Positions 25,066 through 32,348 of a DNA stretch of 33,306 nucleotides are shown here, piece after piece. This DNA is from an uncultured Roseicyclus sp. (lineage in GTDB: Bacteria; Pseudomonadota; Alphaproteobacteria; Rhodobacterales; Rhodobacteraceae). Every line of letters begins with the position of its first letter. The stretch's first letter is position 1. The stretch covers positions 1 through 33,306 of the forward strand of contig CAKZPN010000073.1 in assembly GCA_937139335.1 (NCBI GenBank), written 5' to 3'. Under the pieces are notes generated by a model. That model did no database searches. It was given only the letters and a program-made list of their open reading frames with translations, and was not told where the DNA came from. Position numbers and translations under genes: made by a program.

Positions 25066-25081
25066 GTTAACAGCGCGTTAA
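25066..25081 (-). promoter_or_regulatory. CtrA-type box upstream of the PAS-protein gene
   Basis: On the minus strand TTAACGCGCTGTTAAC is an exact match to the CtrA consensus TTAA-N7-TTAAC, 43 bases upstream of the GTG start. If A and T are each about one sixth of bases, roughly 0.01 such matches are expected by chance in this window. A further GTTAAC lies beside it at 25082-25087. Confidence 0.6.
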
Positions 25082-25106
25082 GTTAACGGATGCGGCCGCG
25101 CCCGCG

Positions 25107-26513
25107 TCACACCGCGAAGGGCAGGTTCTCGCCCAGCGGGCCGCTTGCCTCTTCCTCCAGCAGCCCCAGCGCCATCTGCGGCCAGATGACCTGCACGATG
25201 GCGCCGCCGCGGTCGCGCTTGTCTTCGGCCGACAGGAACGGGTCGGAGGCGTTCAGGAAGGTGACCCGCGCGCCCGAGCGTTCCAGCAGCGTCTTGGCGA
25301 TGAAGAGGCCAAGGCCCATCCCCTCGTAGCCCGGCCGGTCGGGGTTTTGCGCCTGCACGCGGCGGCTGAGAAACGGATCGCCCAGCCGGCCCATCAGGTC
25401 GGGCGGGTAGCCCGGCCCATCATCGGTGATCCGCAGCCGGATCTCGCCCGCGCCCCAGGAGGCGTCGACCCAGACCTGGCTCTGCGCGAAATCGACGGCG
25501 TTCTGGATCAGGTTGCGCAGGCCGTGGATCACCTCGGGCTTGCGCCAGACGATGGGCTGGCCCAGCGGCGCGCCGGGATCGGGCTGGAATTCGTACAAGA
25601 TCGCGATACCGCGGTCGGCGTGGGGGTCGGCCGCCTCGCTGATCACCTCGCCGAAGGGGGCGGAGTGCACGTGCAGGTCATCCTTTCCGGCCCGGCCCAT
25701 CGACCGCAGGATGTCGCGGCAACGGTCGGCCTGCTCGCGGATCAGGCGGGCGTCGGCGGCGAGGTCAGGGTGGCCCTCCAGCTCCTCGGCCAGTTCGGTC
25801 GAGACAAGCTTGATGGTGGCAAGCGGCGTGCCCAGCTCATGCGCGGCGGCGGCGACGACCCCGCCCAGGTCTGTCAGCTTCTGCTCGCGCGCGAGCGCCA
25901 TCTGGGTCGCCAGCAGCGCCTGGCTCATCGAATGGGTCTCGGTCGTGATCCGGTGGGCATAGGCCGAGAGGAACACGATGCCGATGGTGATCGACATCCA
26001 GAAGCCGAGCAGAAACAGGTCGGGCAGCTGCAGAACCTCGCCGGTCTGGGTCATCAGCGGCACGTGGAACAGCGCCAGCACCGAGATCATCGCCACCGCG
26101 AGCACGCCCAGGATGGCGGTCGAGCGGACCGTCAGCGCGGTGGCCGAGATCGTCACCGGCGCAAGGATCAGCAGGGCGAAGGGGTTGTTGAGCCCGCCGG
26201 TGAGGAACAGAAGGAAGCTGAGCTGCGTCAGGTCGAAGAGCAGTGTCAGCATCGCGTCGCGGTCGCTGAGGCGCTGGTTCTCGGGGAAAATCGTCATCGC
26301 GATCAGGTTCGAGACGACGCTGGCCCCGATGGCGAGAAAGCAGAGCCCAAGCTCCACCCGCAGCCCGAGGTAGAGCGAGGCGGTCACCACCGTGACGGTC
26401 TGCCCGAGGATCGCCAGCCAGCGCAGCACCAGAAGCGTCCGGAGCCGCACCCATTCGCTGCGGGTGTCCTGGCGGACGAGATCGAGGGCGGGATCGAAAC
26501 TGGCGCTGACCAT
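25107..26513 (-). CDS. regB: Redox-sensing histidine kinase RegB/PrrB (ActS)
   Basis: RegB senses respiratory and quinone redox state and phosphorylates RegA, controlling photosynthesis, carbon and nitrogen fixation and respiration genes. The 468-residue protein has six membrane segments in the first half. The quinone-binding heptapeptide GGLNNPF follows LLFLTGG. The H-box is AAAAHELGTPLATIKL with His225. The redox-active Cys265 lies in ADRCRDILRSMG. ATP-binding boxes are NLIQNAVDFA, ITDDGPGYP and GMGLGLFIAKTLLERSG. The residue numbers 225 and 265 equal those known in Rhodobacter, which supports the ATG at 26513. The gene is divergent from senC. Confidence 0.97.
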   Translation of the reverse strand: MVSASFDPALDLVRQDTRSEWVRLRTLLVLRWLAILGQTVTVVTASLYLGLRVELGLCFLAIGASVVSNLIAMTIFPENQRLSDRDAMLTLLFDLTQLSFLLFLTGGLNNPFALLILAPVTISATALTVRSTAILGVLAVAMISVLALFHVPLMTQTGEVLQLPDLFLLGFWMSITIGIVFLSAYAHRITTETHSMSQALLATQMALAREQKLTDLGGVVAAAAHELGTPLATIKLVSTELAEELEGHPDLAADARLIREQADRCRDILRSMGRAGKDDLHVHSAPFGEVISEAADPHADRGIAILYEFQPDPGAPLGQPIVWRKPEVIHGLRNLIQNAVDFAQSQVWVDASWGAGEIRLRITDDGPGYPPDLMGRLGDPFLSRRVQAQNPDRPGYEGMGLGLFIAKTLLERSGARVTFLNASDPFLSAEDKRDRGGAIVQVIWPQMALGLLEEEASGPLGENLPFAV

Positions 26514-26547
26514 GGGGGGCTTTCTGTCACAGGCGGCAGATCGTGAA

Positions 26548-26576
26548 TTGATAGGGCGCACGGCATAGGTAATCAA
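26548..26576 (-). promoter_or_regulatory. Candidate regB promoter with embedded inverted repeat
   Basis: On the minus strand TTGATT (26576-26571) is followed after exactly 17 bases by TATCAA (26553-26548), giving four of six matches to each consensus, 34 bases before the regB ATG. The same bases form the dyad TTGAT-N19-ATCAA, too widely spaced for an FNR site. Confidence 0.5.
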
Positions 26577-26596
26577 CTTTGACCGACAGGATCGGC

Positions 26597-26610
26597 GCGA
26601 CCACCGCCGC
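26597..26610. promoter_or_regulatory. Possible RegA (PrrA) site in the regB-senC gap
   Basis: GCGAC-CACC-GCCGC reads GCGGC-N4-GTCGC on the minus strand, resembling the paired half-sites reported for RegA/PrrA. It lies 18 bases before senC and upstream of the regB promoter. Such G+C-rich motifs are common by chance here. Confidence 0.3.
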
Positions 26611-26628
26611 AGACCGCAAGGATTTCCG

Positions 26629-27270
26629 ATGACCCGCACCTATGCCCTCGCCTCCGCCGTCCTGATCGGCGTCCTGCTGATCGGCGCCGCCATTGCCGTG
26701 TACCTGGGCCAGGCGCGGCAAAGCGTCTCGTCCGACCCGTTCGGCCAGTGCCGCGAAAGCGTGGTGGCCGGCGGCGGCGGCCAGATCGGCGGGCCGTTCA
26801 CGCTGATCAGTGAAACCGGCGCAACGGTGACGGAGCAAGAGGTCATCAGCGAGCCGACGCTGCTCTATTTCGGCTATACCTTCTGCCCCGATGTCTGCCC
26901 GCTCGACACCGTGCGCAACGCCGAGGCGGTCGATATCCTCGAAGCCGACGGCTACAGCGTGCAGCCCGCGATGATCTCGGTCGATCCCGAGCGCGACACG
27001 CCCGAAGTGATGGCGGCCTTCACCGAGAACGTGCATCCGCGCATGCTGGGCCTGACCGGCACGCCAGAGCAGACCGACGCGGCGGCGCGTGCCTACCGCG
27101 TGTTCTACCGAATCAACCGCGAGGGCGATGACCCGTACTACCTCGTGGACCACTCGGCGTTCACCTATCTCGTGCTGCCCGAGCACGGCTTCGTCGAGTT
27201 CTTCAATCGTGAAACCACGCCGCAACAGATGGCCGACCGCACGGAATGTTTTGTCGACGCCGCGCGTTAA
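26629..27270 (+). CDS. senC: SCO/SenC (PrrC) family copper protein
   Basis: This membrane-anchored periplasmic protein helps deliver copper to cytochrome c oxidase and, in Rhodobacter, affects signalling by RegB. In the 213-residue protein, residues about 6-27 form the anchor. The thioredoxin-like domain has FGYTFCPDVCPLD with the copper ligands Cys86 and Cys90, and His175 in VDHSAFTY. AGGA lies 7 bases before the ATG. Two further cysteines (41 and near the C-terminus, TECFVDAAR) could form a second disulfide. It is first in the senC-regA run, divergent from regB, the canonical order. Confidence 0.95.
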   Translation: MTRTYALASAVLIGVLLIGAAIAVYLGQARQSVSSDPFGQCRESVVAGGGGQIGGPFTLISETGATVTEQEVISEPTLLYFGYTFCPDVCPLDTVRNAEAVDILEADGYSVQPAMISVDPERDTPEVMAAFTENVHPRMLGLTGTPEQTDAAARAYRVFYRINREGDDPYYLVDHSAFTYLVLPEHGFVEFFNRETTPQQMADRTECFVDAAR

Positions 27271-27299
27271 AGACTGGACTTTCCCGCCTCTCGGACAAA

Positions 27300-27329
27300 T
27301 TGACGCTTGAAAGAGATTGCCTGTAAGAA
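27300..27329 (+). promoter_or_regulatory. Candidate separate promoter for regA
   Basis: TTGACG (27300-27305) and TAAGAA (27324-27329) are separated by 18 bases in the 94-base senC-regA gap, about 35 bases before the regA ATG. The -10 element is weak. Confidence 0.35.
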
Positions 27330-27364
27330 GGTTCAATGGCTGAACGATCGGAAGGAGACGCCGA

Positions 27365-27922
27365 ATGTCGCAGGATCGTAACCTGAGGGACATCGGACCA
27401 GACAGGTCCCTGCTCCTGGTGGACGACGACGAGCCCTTCCTGCGGCGGCTGGAACGCGCGATGGAAAAGCGCGGCTTCGAGGTCGAGGCCGCGGGCTCCG
27501 TCGCCGCCGGCAAGGCGATCGCCAACGCGCGCCCGCCCGCCTATGCGGTCGTCGATCTGCGGCTCGAGGACGGCAACGGGCTCGACGTGGTCGAGGCCCT
27601 GCGCGACAAGCGGCCCGATTGCCGGATCGTGGTGCTGACCGGCTACGGCGCCATCGCCACGGCGGTCGCCGCGGTCAAGATCGGCGCCACCGATTACCTG
27701 TCGAAACCTGCCGACGCCAATGACATCACCGCGGCCCTGCTGGCCGACGAGGAAGAAATGCCGCCGCCGCCCGAGAACCCGATGTCGGCCGACCGGGTGC
27801 GGTGGGAGCATATCCAGCGGGTCTACGAACTGTGCGACCGCAACGTAAGCGAAACCGCCCGGCGGCTGAACATGCACCGGCGCACACTGCAACGTATTCT
27901 CGCCAAGCGATCGCCGCGTTAA
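27365..27922 (+). CDS. regA: Response regulator RegA/PrrA (ActR)
   Basis: This global redox response regulator of 185 residues is the partner of RegB. The receiver has the acidic pocket DDDE (20-23), the phosphorylated Asp64 in YAVVDLRLEDGNGLDVV, Thr in VVLTGYGAIATAV and Lys in YLSKPAD. A proline linker (MPPPPENP) joins a C-terminal Fis-type helix-turn-helix, ETARRLNMHRRTLQRILAKR, which is nearly invariant in this family. GGAGA precedes the ATG. The phosphorylation site is one residue later than the Asp63 of R. capsulatus RegA, owing to the slightly longer N-terminus. Confidence 0.97.
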   Translation: MSQDRNLRDIGPDRSLLLVDDDEPFLRRLERAMEKRGFEVEAAGSVAAGKAIANARPPAYAVVDLRLEDGNGLDVVEALRDKRPDCRIVVLTGYGAIATAVAAVKIGATDYLSKPADANDITAALLADEEEMPPPPENPMSADRVRWEHIQRVYELCDRNVSETARRLNMHRRTLQRILAKRSPR

Positions 27923-27963
27923 GAGACGCCGGAATTGTATGTGCCCTGAGTCGGGAGAATCCG

Positions 27964-28467
27964 ATGCTGTCCCTGCGTGCCCTTGCCTCTGTCTGCGCGG
28001 CCGTGCTTGTCGCGGCCTGCGTGACCACCCCGCGCGAACCTGAACCACCTGTCCTGACGCTGGATGCGCAGGGCCTGCGGCCAACGGTCAGCCAGCAGCG
28101 CGTCGATTTCGGACGCGACCAGGCCGGCGTCGTCGCCACCGTCTCGCGGGTGTTGAACGAAATGCCCTCCTCGGTCACCACGACGGCCGAATGCGGGGCG
28201 GGCCCGGTGACGGCCGCCTCGTGGGACGATGGGCTGACGCTGAATTTCCAGAACGGCACCTTTGTCGGCTGGACCAATGCCGACCCCGACCTGGCCGTTG
28301 CGGGCGGGTTCCGCGCGGGCCAGCCGCGGCTGGAAATGCCGCAGGTCAGCTTTCAGGTCACGACGCTCGGTACCGAGTTCTCGCGCAGCGATGTCTCCGG
28401 CATCCTGAGCGAGGATGACGAACGTGTCCGATTGCTCTGGGCCGGGACGACCTGCTTCTTCCGCTGA
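27964..28467 (+). CDS. Small predicted lipoprotein, function unknown
   Basis: This 167-residue protein has a lipoprotein signal: MLSLRALASVCAAVLVAAC with lipobox LVAAC and the lipidated Cys at 19, followed by VTTPREPEPP. Asp is not at +2, so outer-membrane sorting is likely. The mature part is beta-rich and has two cysteines (AECGAGPVT and the terminal TTCFFR) that may form a disulfide. GGGAGA lies before the ATG at 27964. It follows regA by 41 bases and may share its transcript. It converges on the lysR gene with a 6-base gap and no terminator. I recognise no family. Confidence 0.8.
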   Translation: MLSLRALASVCAAVLVAACVTTPREPEPPVLTLDAQGLRPTVSQQRVDFGRDQAGVVATVSRVLNEMPSSVTTTAECGAGPVTAASWDDGLTLNFQNGTFVGWTNADPDLAVAGGFRAGQPRLEMPQVSFQVTTLGTEFSRSDVSGILSEDDERVRLLWAGTTCFFR

Positions 28468-28473
28468 GGCGGG

Positions 28474-29364
28474 TCAGGCGACCGACCTGAGCCAACGCAG
28501 GAACAGGCGCAGCCGGTCCGACGGCGGGCCGGGCGGGCGCAGGATGAAATATCCCAGATCCCGGTCGGGCACGGTCGGCACCTCGGCCAGCCGGCCCGCG
28601 GCGAGATCGGCCTCGACCACCGCGAAGGGCTGCACCGACAGCCCGGCACCGGCGCGGCAGGCGGCAAGGACCATATTGTTGGAGGCGAGCTCGCTGACGT
28701 TCAGCGCATCGGGCTCCACGCCCTGCGCCCGCAGCCAGGCAAAGAATTCCCCGAAATTCGTATCGGAGAGCCAGGGCATCGTGGCCAGCGCGCGGCGGCC
28801 CGCCTCGGTCGCGATGTCCAGACCCTTGGGCAGGCGCCCGATCAGCGCGGGCGTGCCGACGATGGCATTGCGCCCGTCGGTCAGAAGTTCCGCCTCCAGC
28901 CCCGGCCAATTCCCGCGCCCGTAGCGGATGGCAAGGTGATGCACGCTGCGCCTGAGGTCGACGACCGTGTTTTCGGCGCTGATCGAGACCGCAAGGCCGG
29001 GATGCGCCGACCAGAACGAGGCGATGCGCGGCATCAGCCAGTTCTCGGCGAAGCTTTGCGTCGTGGTGAGCGAGATCGGCCCGTCGGCACGCGCGCCGCG
29101 CGCCGCCCGCACCCCCGCCGCGATTTCCGCGAAGCCCGTGCCGAGGTCGCGGGCCAGTTGCGCACCGGCGCCCACCGTCGCCACGCCGCGCCCTTCGCGC
29201 AGCATCAGGGACTGGCCGAGATGCGCCTCGAGCGCGCGGACATGCTGCGCGATGGCGGCATGGGTCACGTTCAACTCGCGCGCTGCGGCGGAATAGGAGC
29301 CGTGGCGCGCCGCGGCCTCGAAGGCCCGCAGCGCCGAGAGGGAGGGGATGTCGCGCCAGTCCAT
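28474..29364 (-). CDS. LysR-family transcriptional regulator
   Basis: This 296-residue LysR regulator has an N-terminal winged helix, LSALRAFEAAARHGSYSAAA followed by RELNVTHAAIAQHVRALEAHLG, and a GcvA-like effector domain (ISLTTTQSFAENWLMPRIASF). Its target cannot be read directly. The divergent neighbour is a 54-codon ORF whose start is 97 bases away. I chose the ATG at 29364, MDWRDIPSLSALRAFEAA, as the usual start for GcvA-like members; an in-frame upstream ATG at 29418 adds a poor leader. The start codon lies inside a perfect CCATATG inverted repeat that may be an autoregulatory operator. Confidence 0.92.
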   Translation of the reverse strand: MDWRDIPSLSALRAFEAAARHGSYSAAARELNVTHAAIAQHVRALEAHLGQSLMLREGRGVATVGAGAQLARDLGTGFAEIAAGVRAARGARADGPISLTTTQSFAENWLMPRIASFWSAHPGLAVSISAENTVVDLRRSVHHLAIRYGRGNWPGLEAELLTDGRNAIVGTPALIGRLPKGLDIATEAGRRALATMPWLSDTNFGEFFAWLRAQGVEPDALNVSELASNNMVLAACRAGAGLSVQPFAVVEADLAAGRLAEVPTVPDRDLGYFILRPPGPPSDRLRLFLRWLRSVA

Positions 29365-29387
29365 ATGATAGCCCCGCTTACATATGG
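29361..29387. promoter_or_regulatory. Inverted repeat over the lysR start codon
   Basis: CCATATG (29361-29367) and CATATGG (29381-29387) form a perfect 7-bp dyad with a 13-base spacer in otherwise G+C-rich DNA. One arm contains the lysR ATG, so a bound dimer could block its own translation initiation region or promoter. Confidence 0.45.
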
Positions 29388-29461
29388 AATTTCTTGCTGA
29401 CTCGCGACGCGGCGTCAACCCGGCGTAGGGTGAGGACAGATTTCAACGACAGGAGGCCGAG

Positions 29462-29626
29462 ATGTTCAACATCCTCGCAGACACGTTCAAGACCGCAGCC
29501 CGCCAGAACGACTGGGACGCGCCGCGCCATTGGCGCAACCCCGACGAGGCCCCGCCCGAGCGCCGCACCCGGGACCGCGACCGGCAGACCATGCGCCGGT
29601 GGCTGCGGAGCACGGGCATCCTGTAG
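29462..29626 (+). CDS. Small basic protein of 54 residues, function unknown
   Basis: The ORF starts MFNILADTFKTAARQNDWDA and ends RRWLRSTGIL. It is strongly charged in the middle (RRTRDRDRQTMRR) and contains three tryptophans. AGGAGG 5 bases before the ATG is one of the better ribosome binding sites in the window, which supports real expression. There is no signal peptide or membrane segment. It is divergent from the lysR gene and converges on the GNAT gene with 18 bases between. No family is recognised. Confidence 0.65.
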   Translation: MFNILADTFKTAARQNDWDAPRHWRNPDEAPPERRTRDRDRQTMRRWLRSTGIL

Positions 29627-29644
29627 GCCGAGATGCGCCCTGCC

Positions 29645-30136
29645 CTAGTCGAGATCGAAACGCTTGAGGATCTTGTCGACCACGCGCCCGTCGGCCATCC
29701 GGTAGCCCTCGATCCGGCCGTAATTCTCGAACCCGCGCGATTGGTAATAGGCCAGCCCGCTTTCGTTATCGGCGCGGATGTTGGCGTTGATCCACCTGTA
29801 TCCGAGCGCCTTCGCAGCGGCCGTGGTCGCTGCGAAGAGTTTCGAGCCGATGCCGAGGCCCTGCTGGCCCGGCTTGGCGAAGGTGGCGATCTCGGCGGCT
29901 TCGGGGGGCAGGTAGTCACCGCCCCGGGAAATCCATTGAAACCCCACGATCTCGCCGTCCGGCTTCTCGGCGATGTGCCAGGCGGAAACTTCCGGCGCCG
30001 CCTGCATCCTTGCAAGGATGTACTGGGCATCGACCGCGCCGGTCATGGCGGTGGTTCCGCCGATGGCGATGATCTCCGACAGGATCGCGGCCATGTCGCG
30101 CGCATCGAGGTCATGGGCGGGGCGGACGTGGATCAC
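29645..30136 (-). CDS. GNAT-family N-acetyltransferase
   Basis: This 163-residue acetyltransferase starts VIHVRPAHDLDARDMAAIL and has the acetyl-CoA loop KPGQQGLGIGSKLFAATT (Q/RxxGxG/A pattern). ANIRADNESGLAYYQSRGFEN near the C-terminus is typical of the phosphinothricin/RimI-like group. The GTG at 30136 overlaps the stop of the HD gene as GTGA, a common coupled arrangement; the longer reading to 30226 lacks support. The substrate is unknown. Confidence 0.88.
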   Translation of the reverse strand: MIHVRPAHDLDARDMAAILSEIIAIGGTTAMTGAVDAQYILARMQAAPEVSAWHIAEKPDGEIVGFQWISRGGDYLPPEAAEIATFAKPGQQGLGIGSKLFAATTAAAKALGYRWINANIRADNESGLAYYQSRGFENYGRIEGYRMADGRVVDKILKRFDLD

Positions 30137-30729
30137 AGCGCCGCCATCAGCGCCGTATGCCGCGCGGTGAAGGCGTCGCGGGATTGCACGGGAGGGCGCA
30201 GCACGAGGGTAAGGCCGTCGACACACGCGGGATCGGGCCTGCCGAAGAACCTGTCCGCCTCGGGCACGGCAAATCCGGCAAGCTGTGTCGCCTCGAGCCA
30301 GGCGGAAATCCTGTCGGCCTTCTTGATCAGGGTCTTCACGGGTTTCGGCAACACCGCGGGCAGGCCGAAACGCAGGTGGATCGCGGCGGTAAGCCGGTCG
30401 TCGAGCGCACCGTAGCTGGGCCCAACGGCGGCCTTCACCGGCGAGATCATGTCGCCGATCACGTATTCCGGTGCATCATGCAGCAGCGCGGCCAGCCGCC
30501 ATTTCGGCGCCCAGTCGGGCTTAAACCTTCCGCAGATCTGTTCGACCAGCAGGGCGTGTTCGGCCACCGAGTAGGCGAAATCGCCCCGCGTCTGGCCGTT
30601 CCACCGGGCGACAAAGGCGAGACCATGCGCGATATCCTCGATCTCGATGTCCACCGGCGTGGGGTCGAGCAAGTCGAGTCGGCGGCCCGACAGCATCCGC
30701 TGCCAGGCGCGCGGGGGGGATTTGGGCAT
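30133..30729 (-). CDS. HD-domain phosphohydrolase (YfbR-like)
   Basis: This 198-residue HD-domain protein has YSVAEHALLVEQI, LLHDAPEYVIGD (the HD metal pair) and KKADRISAWLEATQL, in the order seen in YfbR-type 5'-nucleotidases and related HD hydrolases. The N-terminal RMLSGRRLDLLDP is also common in this group. GGAGG lies 6 bases before the ATG at 30729. It is followed by the overlapping GNAT gene. The substrate is probably a nucleotide, but that rests on family only. Confidence 0.87.
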   Translation of the reverse strand: MPKSPPRAWQRMLSGRRLDLLDPTPVDIEIEDIAHGLAFVARWNGQTRGDFAYSVAEHALLVEQICGRFKPDWAPKWRLAALLHDAPEYVIGDMISPVKAAVGPSYGALDDRLTAAIHLRFGLPAVLPKPVKTLIKKADRISAWLEATQLAGFAVPEADRFFGRPDPACVDGLTLVLRPPVQSRDAFTARHTALMAAL

Positions 30730-30769
30730 GGCGGCCTCCGCAGTTTCCCGCGTGATAGCATCTGCCGGA

Positions 30770-30786
30770 TTGGGGGCCACCCCCAA
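30770..30786. repeat. Hairpin of the dispersed-repeat type
   Basis: TTGGGGG-CCA-CCCCCAA is a perfect 7-bp hairpin followed by ACCCCTTCGTGCCGGG. It resembles the G-run/C-run hairpin at 3164-3180 and the intergenic repeats recalled from Rhodobacteraceae. Confidence 0.45.
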
Positions 30787-30832
30787 ACCCCTTCGTGCCG
30801 GGAAAGCCGGGATCAGCCGGGCTATTCCGGGG

Positions 30833-31048
30833 TCAGAAGATCGCCCAGAACAGCACCACCAGCACGATGCCCGTCAGCACCACGGCGACGGTGAAGGGTC
30901 CGGCGGCGCGGGCGCGCTTGCGATCCTGGTCCGTGCGAGGCAGTTGCTCGGGGCGATCGGTCGCCCCGGCGTCACCCGGCCCGGCGCGGACATCTCCGGT
31001 GACGGAGTTGCGGGTATGGGGTTGGCTGTGGGAATGCAGTTCACTCAT
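30833..31048 (-). CDS. Small protein with C-terminal membrane segment
   Basis: This 71-residue protein has a hydrophilic N-terminal 45 residues rich in Arg, Asp, Pro and His (MSELHSHSQPHTRNSVTGDV). One membrane segment at the very end, VAVVLTGIVLVVLFWAIF, gives a tail-anchored layout. AAGGAGG lies 7 bases before the ATG at 31048, a strong ribosome binding site. It lies downstream of the alcohol dehydrogenase gene on the same strand with a 104-base gap and may be on its transcript. No family is recognised. Confidence 0.72.
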   Translation of the reverse strand: MSELHSHSQPHTRNSVTGDVRAGPGDAGATDRPEQLPRTDQDRKRARAAGPFTVAVVLTGIVLVVLFWAIF

Positions 31049-31152
31049 GATAGGCCTCCTTCCAAGGGAAGAACGCCGTCGCGCGCAAGCTGTTCCCGGA
31101 TTTCCGCGTCGCGCCCGGCACGCCCGCCGGGCACACCGGCCGCCACGGCCTC

Positions 31153-32181
31153 TCAGATCTGCATCACGATGCGCCCGTCGATCTGTCCGGCGCGCATCTT
31201 GTCGAAGATCGCGTTGATGTTCTCGAGCCGGTCCCAGGTGAAATGCGTGGCGACCTTGCCCTCGCCCGCAAAGGCCAGGGCCTCGCGCAGATCGTTGCGC
31301 GTACCGACGATGGAGCCGCGCACCGTGATCCGCTTGAGCACGATCTCGAAGATCGGCAGCGGGAAATCTCCCGGCGGCAGCCCGACGAGGGACATGAACC
31401 CGCCGCGGCGCAACATTCCAACGGCCTGCGAGAAGGCCGAATTGGACACCGCCGTGACCAGCACGCCATGCACGCCGCCCATCTGCGATTGCAGTTCGGC
31501 CACCGGGTTCTCGTCGACGGCGTGGAAGGTCAGATCGGCCCCGAGCTTCGTGGCGAGGTCGAGCTTGTCGCGGTGGATGTCGACCGCGACGACGTGAAAG
31601 CCCATCGCCTTGGCGTATTGCACCGCCATATGGCCGAGACCGCCGATGCCGGAGATCGCGATCCAGTCGCCCGGTTTCGCCTCCAGCTCCTTGAGACCCT
31701 TGTAGACGGTGACACCCGCGCACAGGACCGGCGCGGCCGGCCCGAAGTCGAGCCCGTCGGGCAGCAGACCGACGTAATTGGCGTCACAGGCGACGTATTC
31801 GGCATAGCCGCCGTCGACGGTGTAGCCGGTCATCTGCTGGCTTTCGCAAAGGGTTTCCCATCCGCCGACGCAATGCACGCAGCGCCCGCAGGCGGTGTGC
31901 AGCCAGGGCGCGCCGATGCGGTCGCCTTCCCTGAGATGGGTGACGCCCGCGCCAAGCGCGGCCACCTCGCCCACGCCTTCGTGGCCGGGGATGAAGGGCG
32001 CGGAGGGCTTGACCGGCCAATCGCCTTCGGCGGCGTGCAGGTCGGTGTGGCAGACGCCCGAGGCGCGCACACGCATCAGCACCTGTCCGGGCCCGATCAC
32101 GGGCACCGGCACCTCGCGGATTTCCAGCGGCTGCCCGAGGGCGGGCACGACGGCGGCTTTCATGGTCTTCGGCAGGGACAT
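31153..32181 (-). CDS. adhP: Zinc-dependent alcohol dehydrogenase (AdhP type)
   Basis: This 342-residue NAD-dependent enzyme interconverts short alcohols and aldehydes. Catalytic zinc ligands are Cys44 (GVCHTDLH), His67 with Glu68 (PGHEGVG) and Cys154 (VLCAGVTVYKG). Structural zinc cysteines are 98, 101, 104 and 112 in ACGRCVHCVGGWETLC. The Rossmann motif is GIGGLGHMAVQYAKA. GGAGAA lies before the ATG at 32181; a start six codons later (MKAAVV) is also possible. It is divergent from ahcY with 167 bases between starts. Confidence 0.93.
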   Translation of the reverse strand: MSLPKTMKAAVVPALGQPLEIREVPVPVIGPGQVLMRVRASGVCHTDLHAAEGDWPVKPSAPFIPGHEGVGEVAALGAGVTHLREGDRIGAPWLHTACGRCVHCVGGWETLCESQQMTGYTVDGGYAEYVACDANYVGLLPDGLDFGPAAPVLCAGVTVYKGLKELEAKPGDWIAISGIGGLGHMAVQYAKAMGFHVVAVDIHRDKLDLATKLGADLTFHAVDENPVAELQSQMGGVHGVLVTAVSNSAFSQAVGMLRRGGFMSLVGLPPGDFPLPIFEIVLKRITVRGSIVGTRNDLREALAFAGEGKVATHFTWDRLENINAIFDKMRAGQIDGRIVMQI

Positions 32182-32280
32182 CGCGATTCTCCGGCAGGGG
32201 TTTGCGGGCAACTCGGCGCAGTAGCCACGCAATCAGAGGCGGCCGACATGACGCGGATCAAGGCGCGCGGCCTCTTTCCA

Positions 32281-32309
32281 TTGCCGCAACGCGGCACCGG
32301 TGCTAAGTC
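32281..32309 (+). promoter_or_regulatory. Weak candidate promoter for ahcY
   Basis: TTGCCG (32281-32286) is followed after 17 bases by TAAGTC (32304-32309) with a TGC extension before it, about 40 bases before the ahcY start. The element is poor. I saw no SAH-riboswitch-like conserved core in the 167-base gap. Confidence 0.25.
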
Positions 32310-32348
32310 GCGGTCAACGCCGCCAGATCATTCCGAGGATTGCCGCCC

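Noticed and set aside
26548..26576. FNR/FnrL site in the regB-senC gap
   Set aside because: TTGAT and ATCAA halves are present but separated by 19 bases rather than 4.
32182..32348. SAH riboswitch in front of ahcY
   Set aside because: The leader lacks a conserved core resembling the SAH aptamer; CCGAGGATTGCC near the start looks like an ordinary ribosome binding site.
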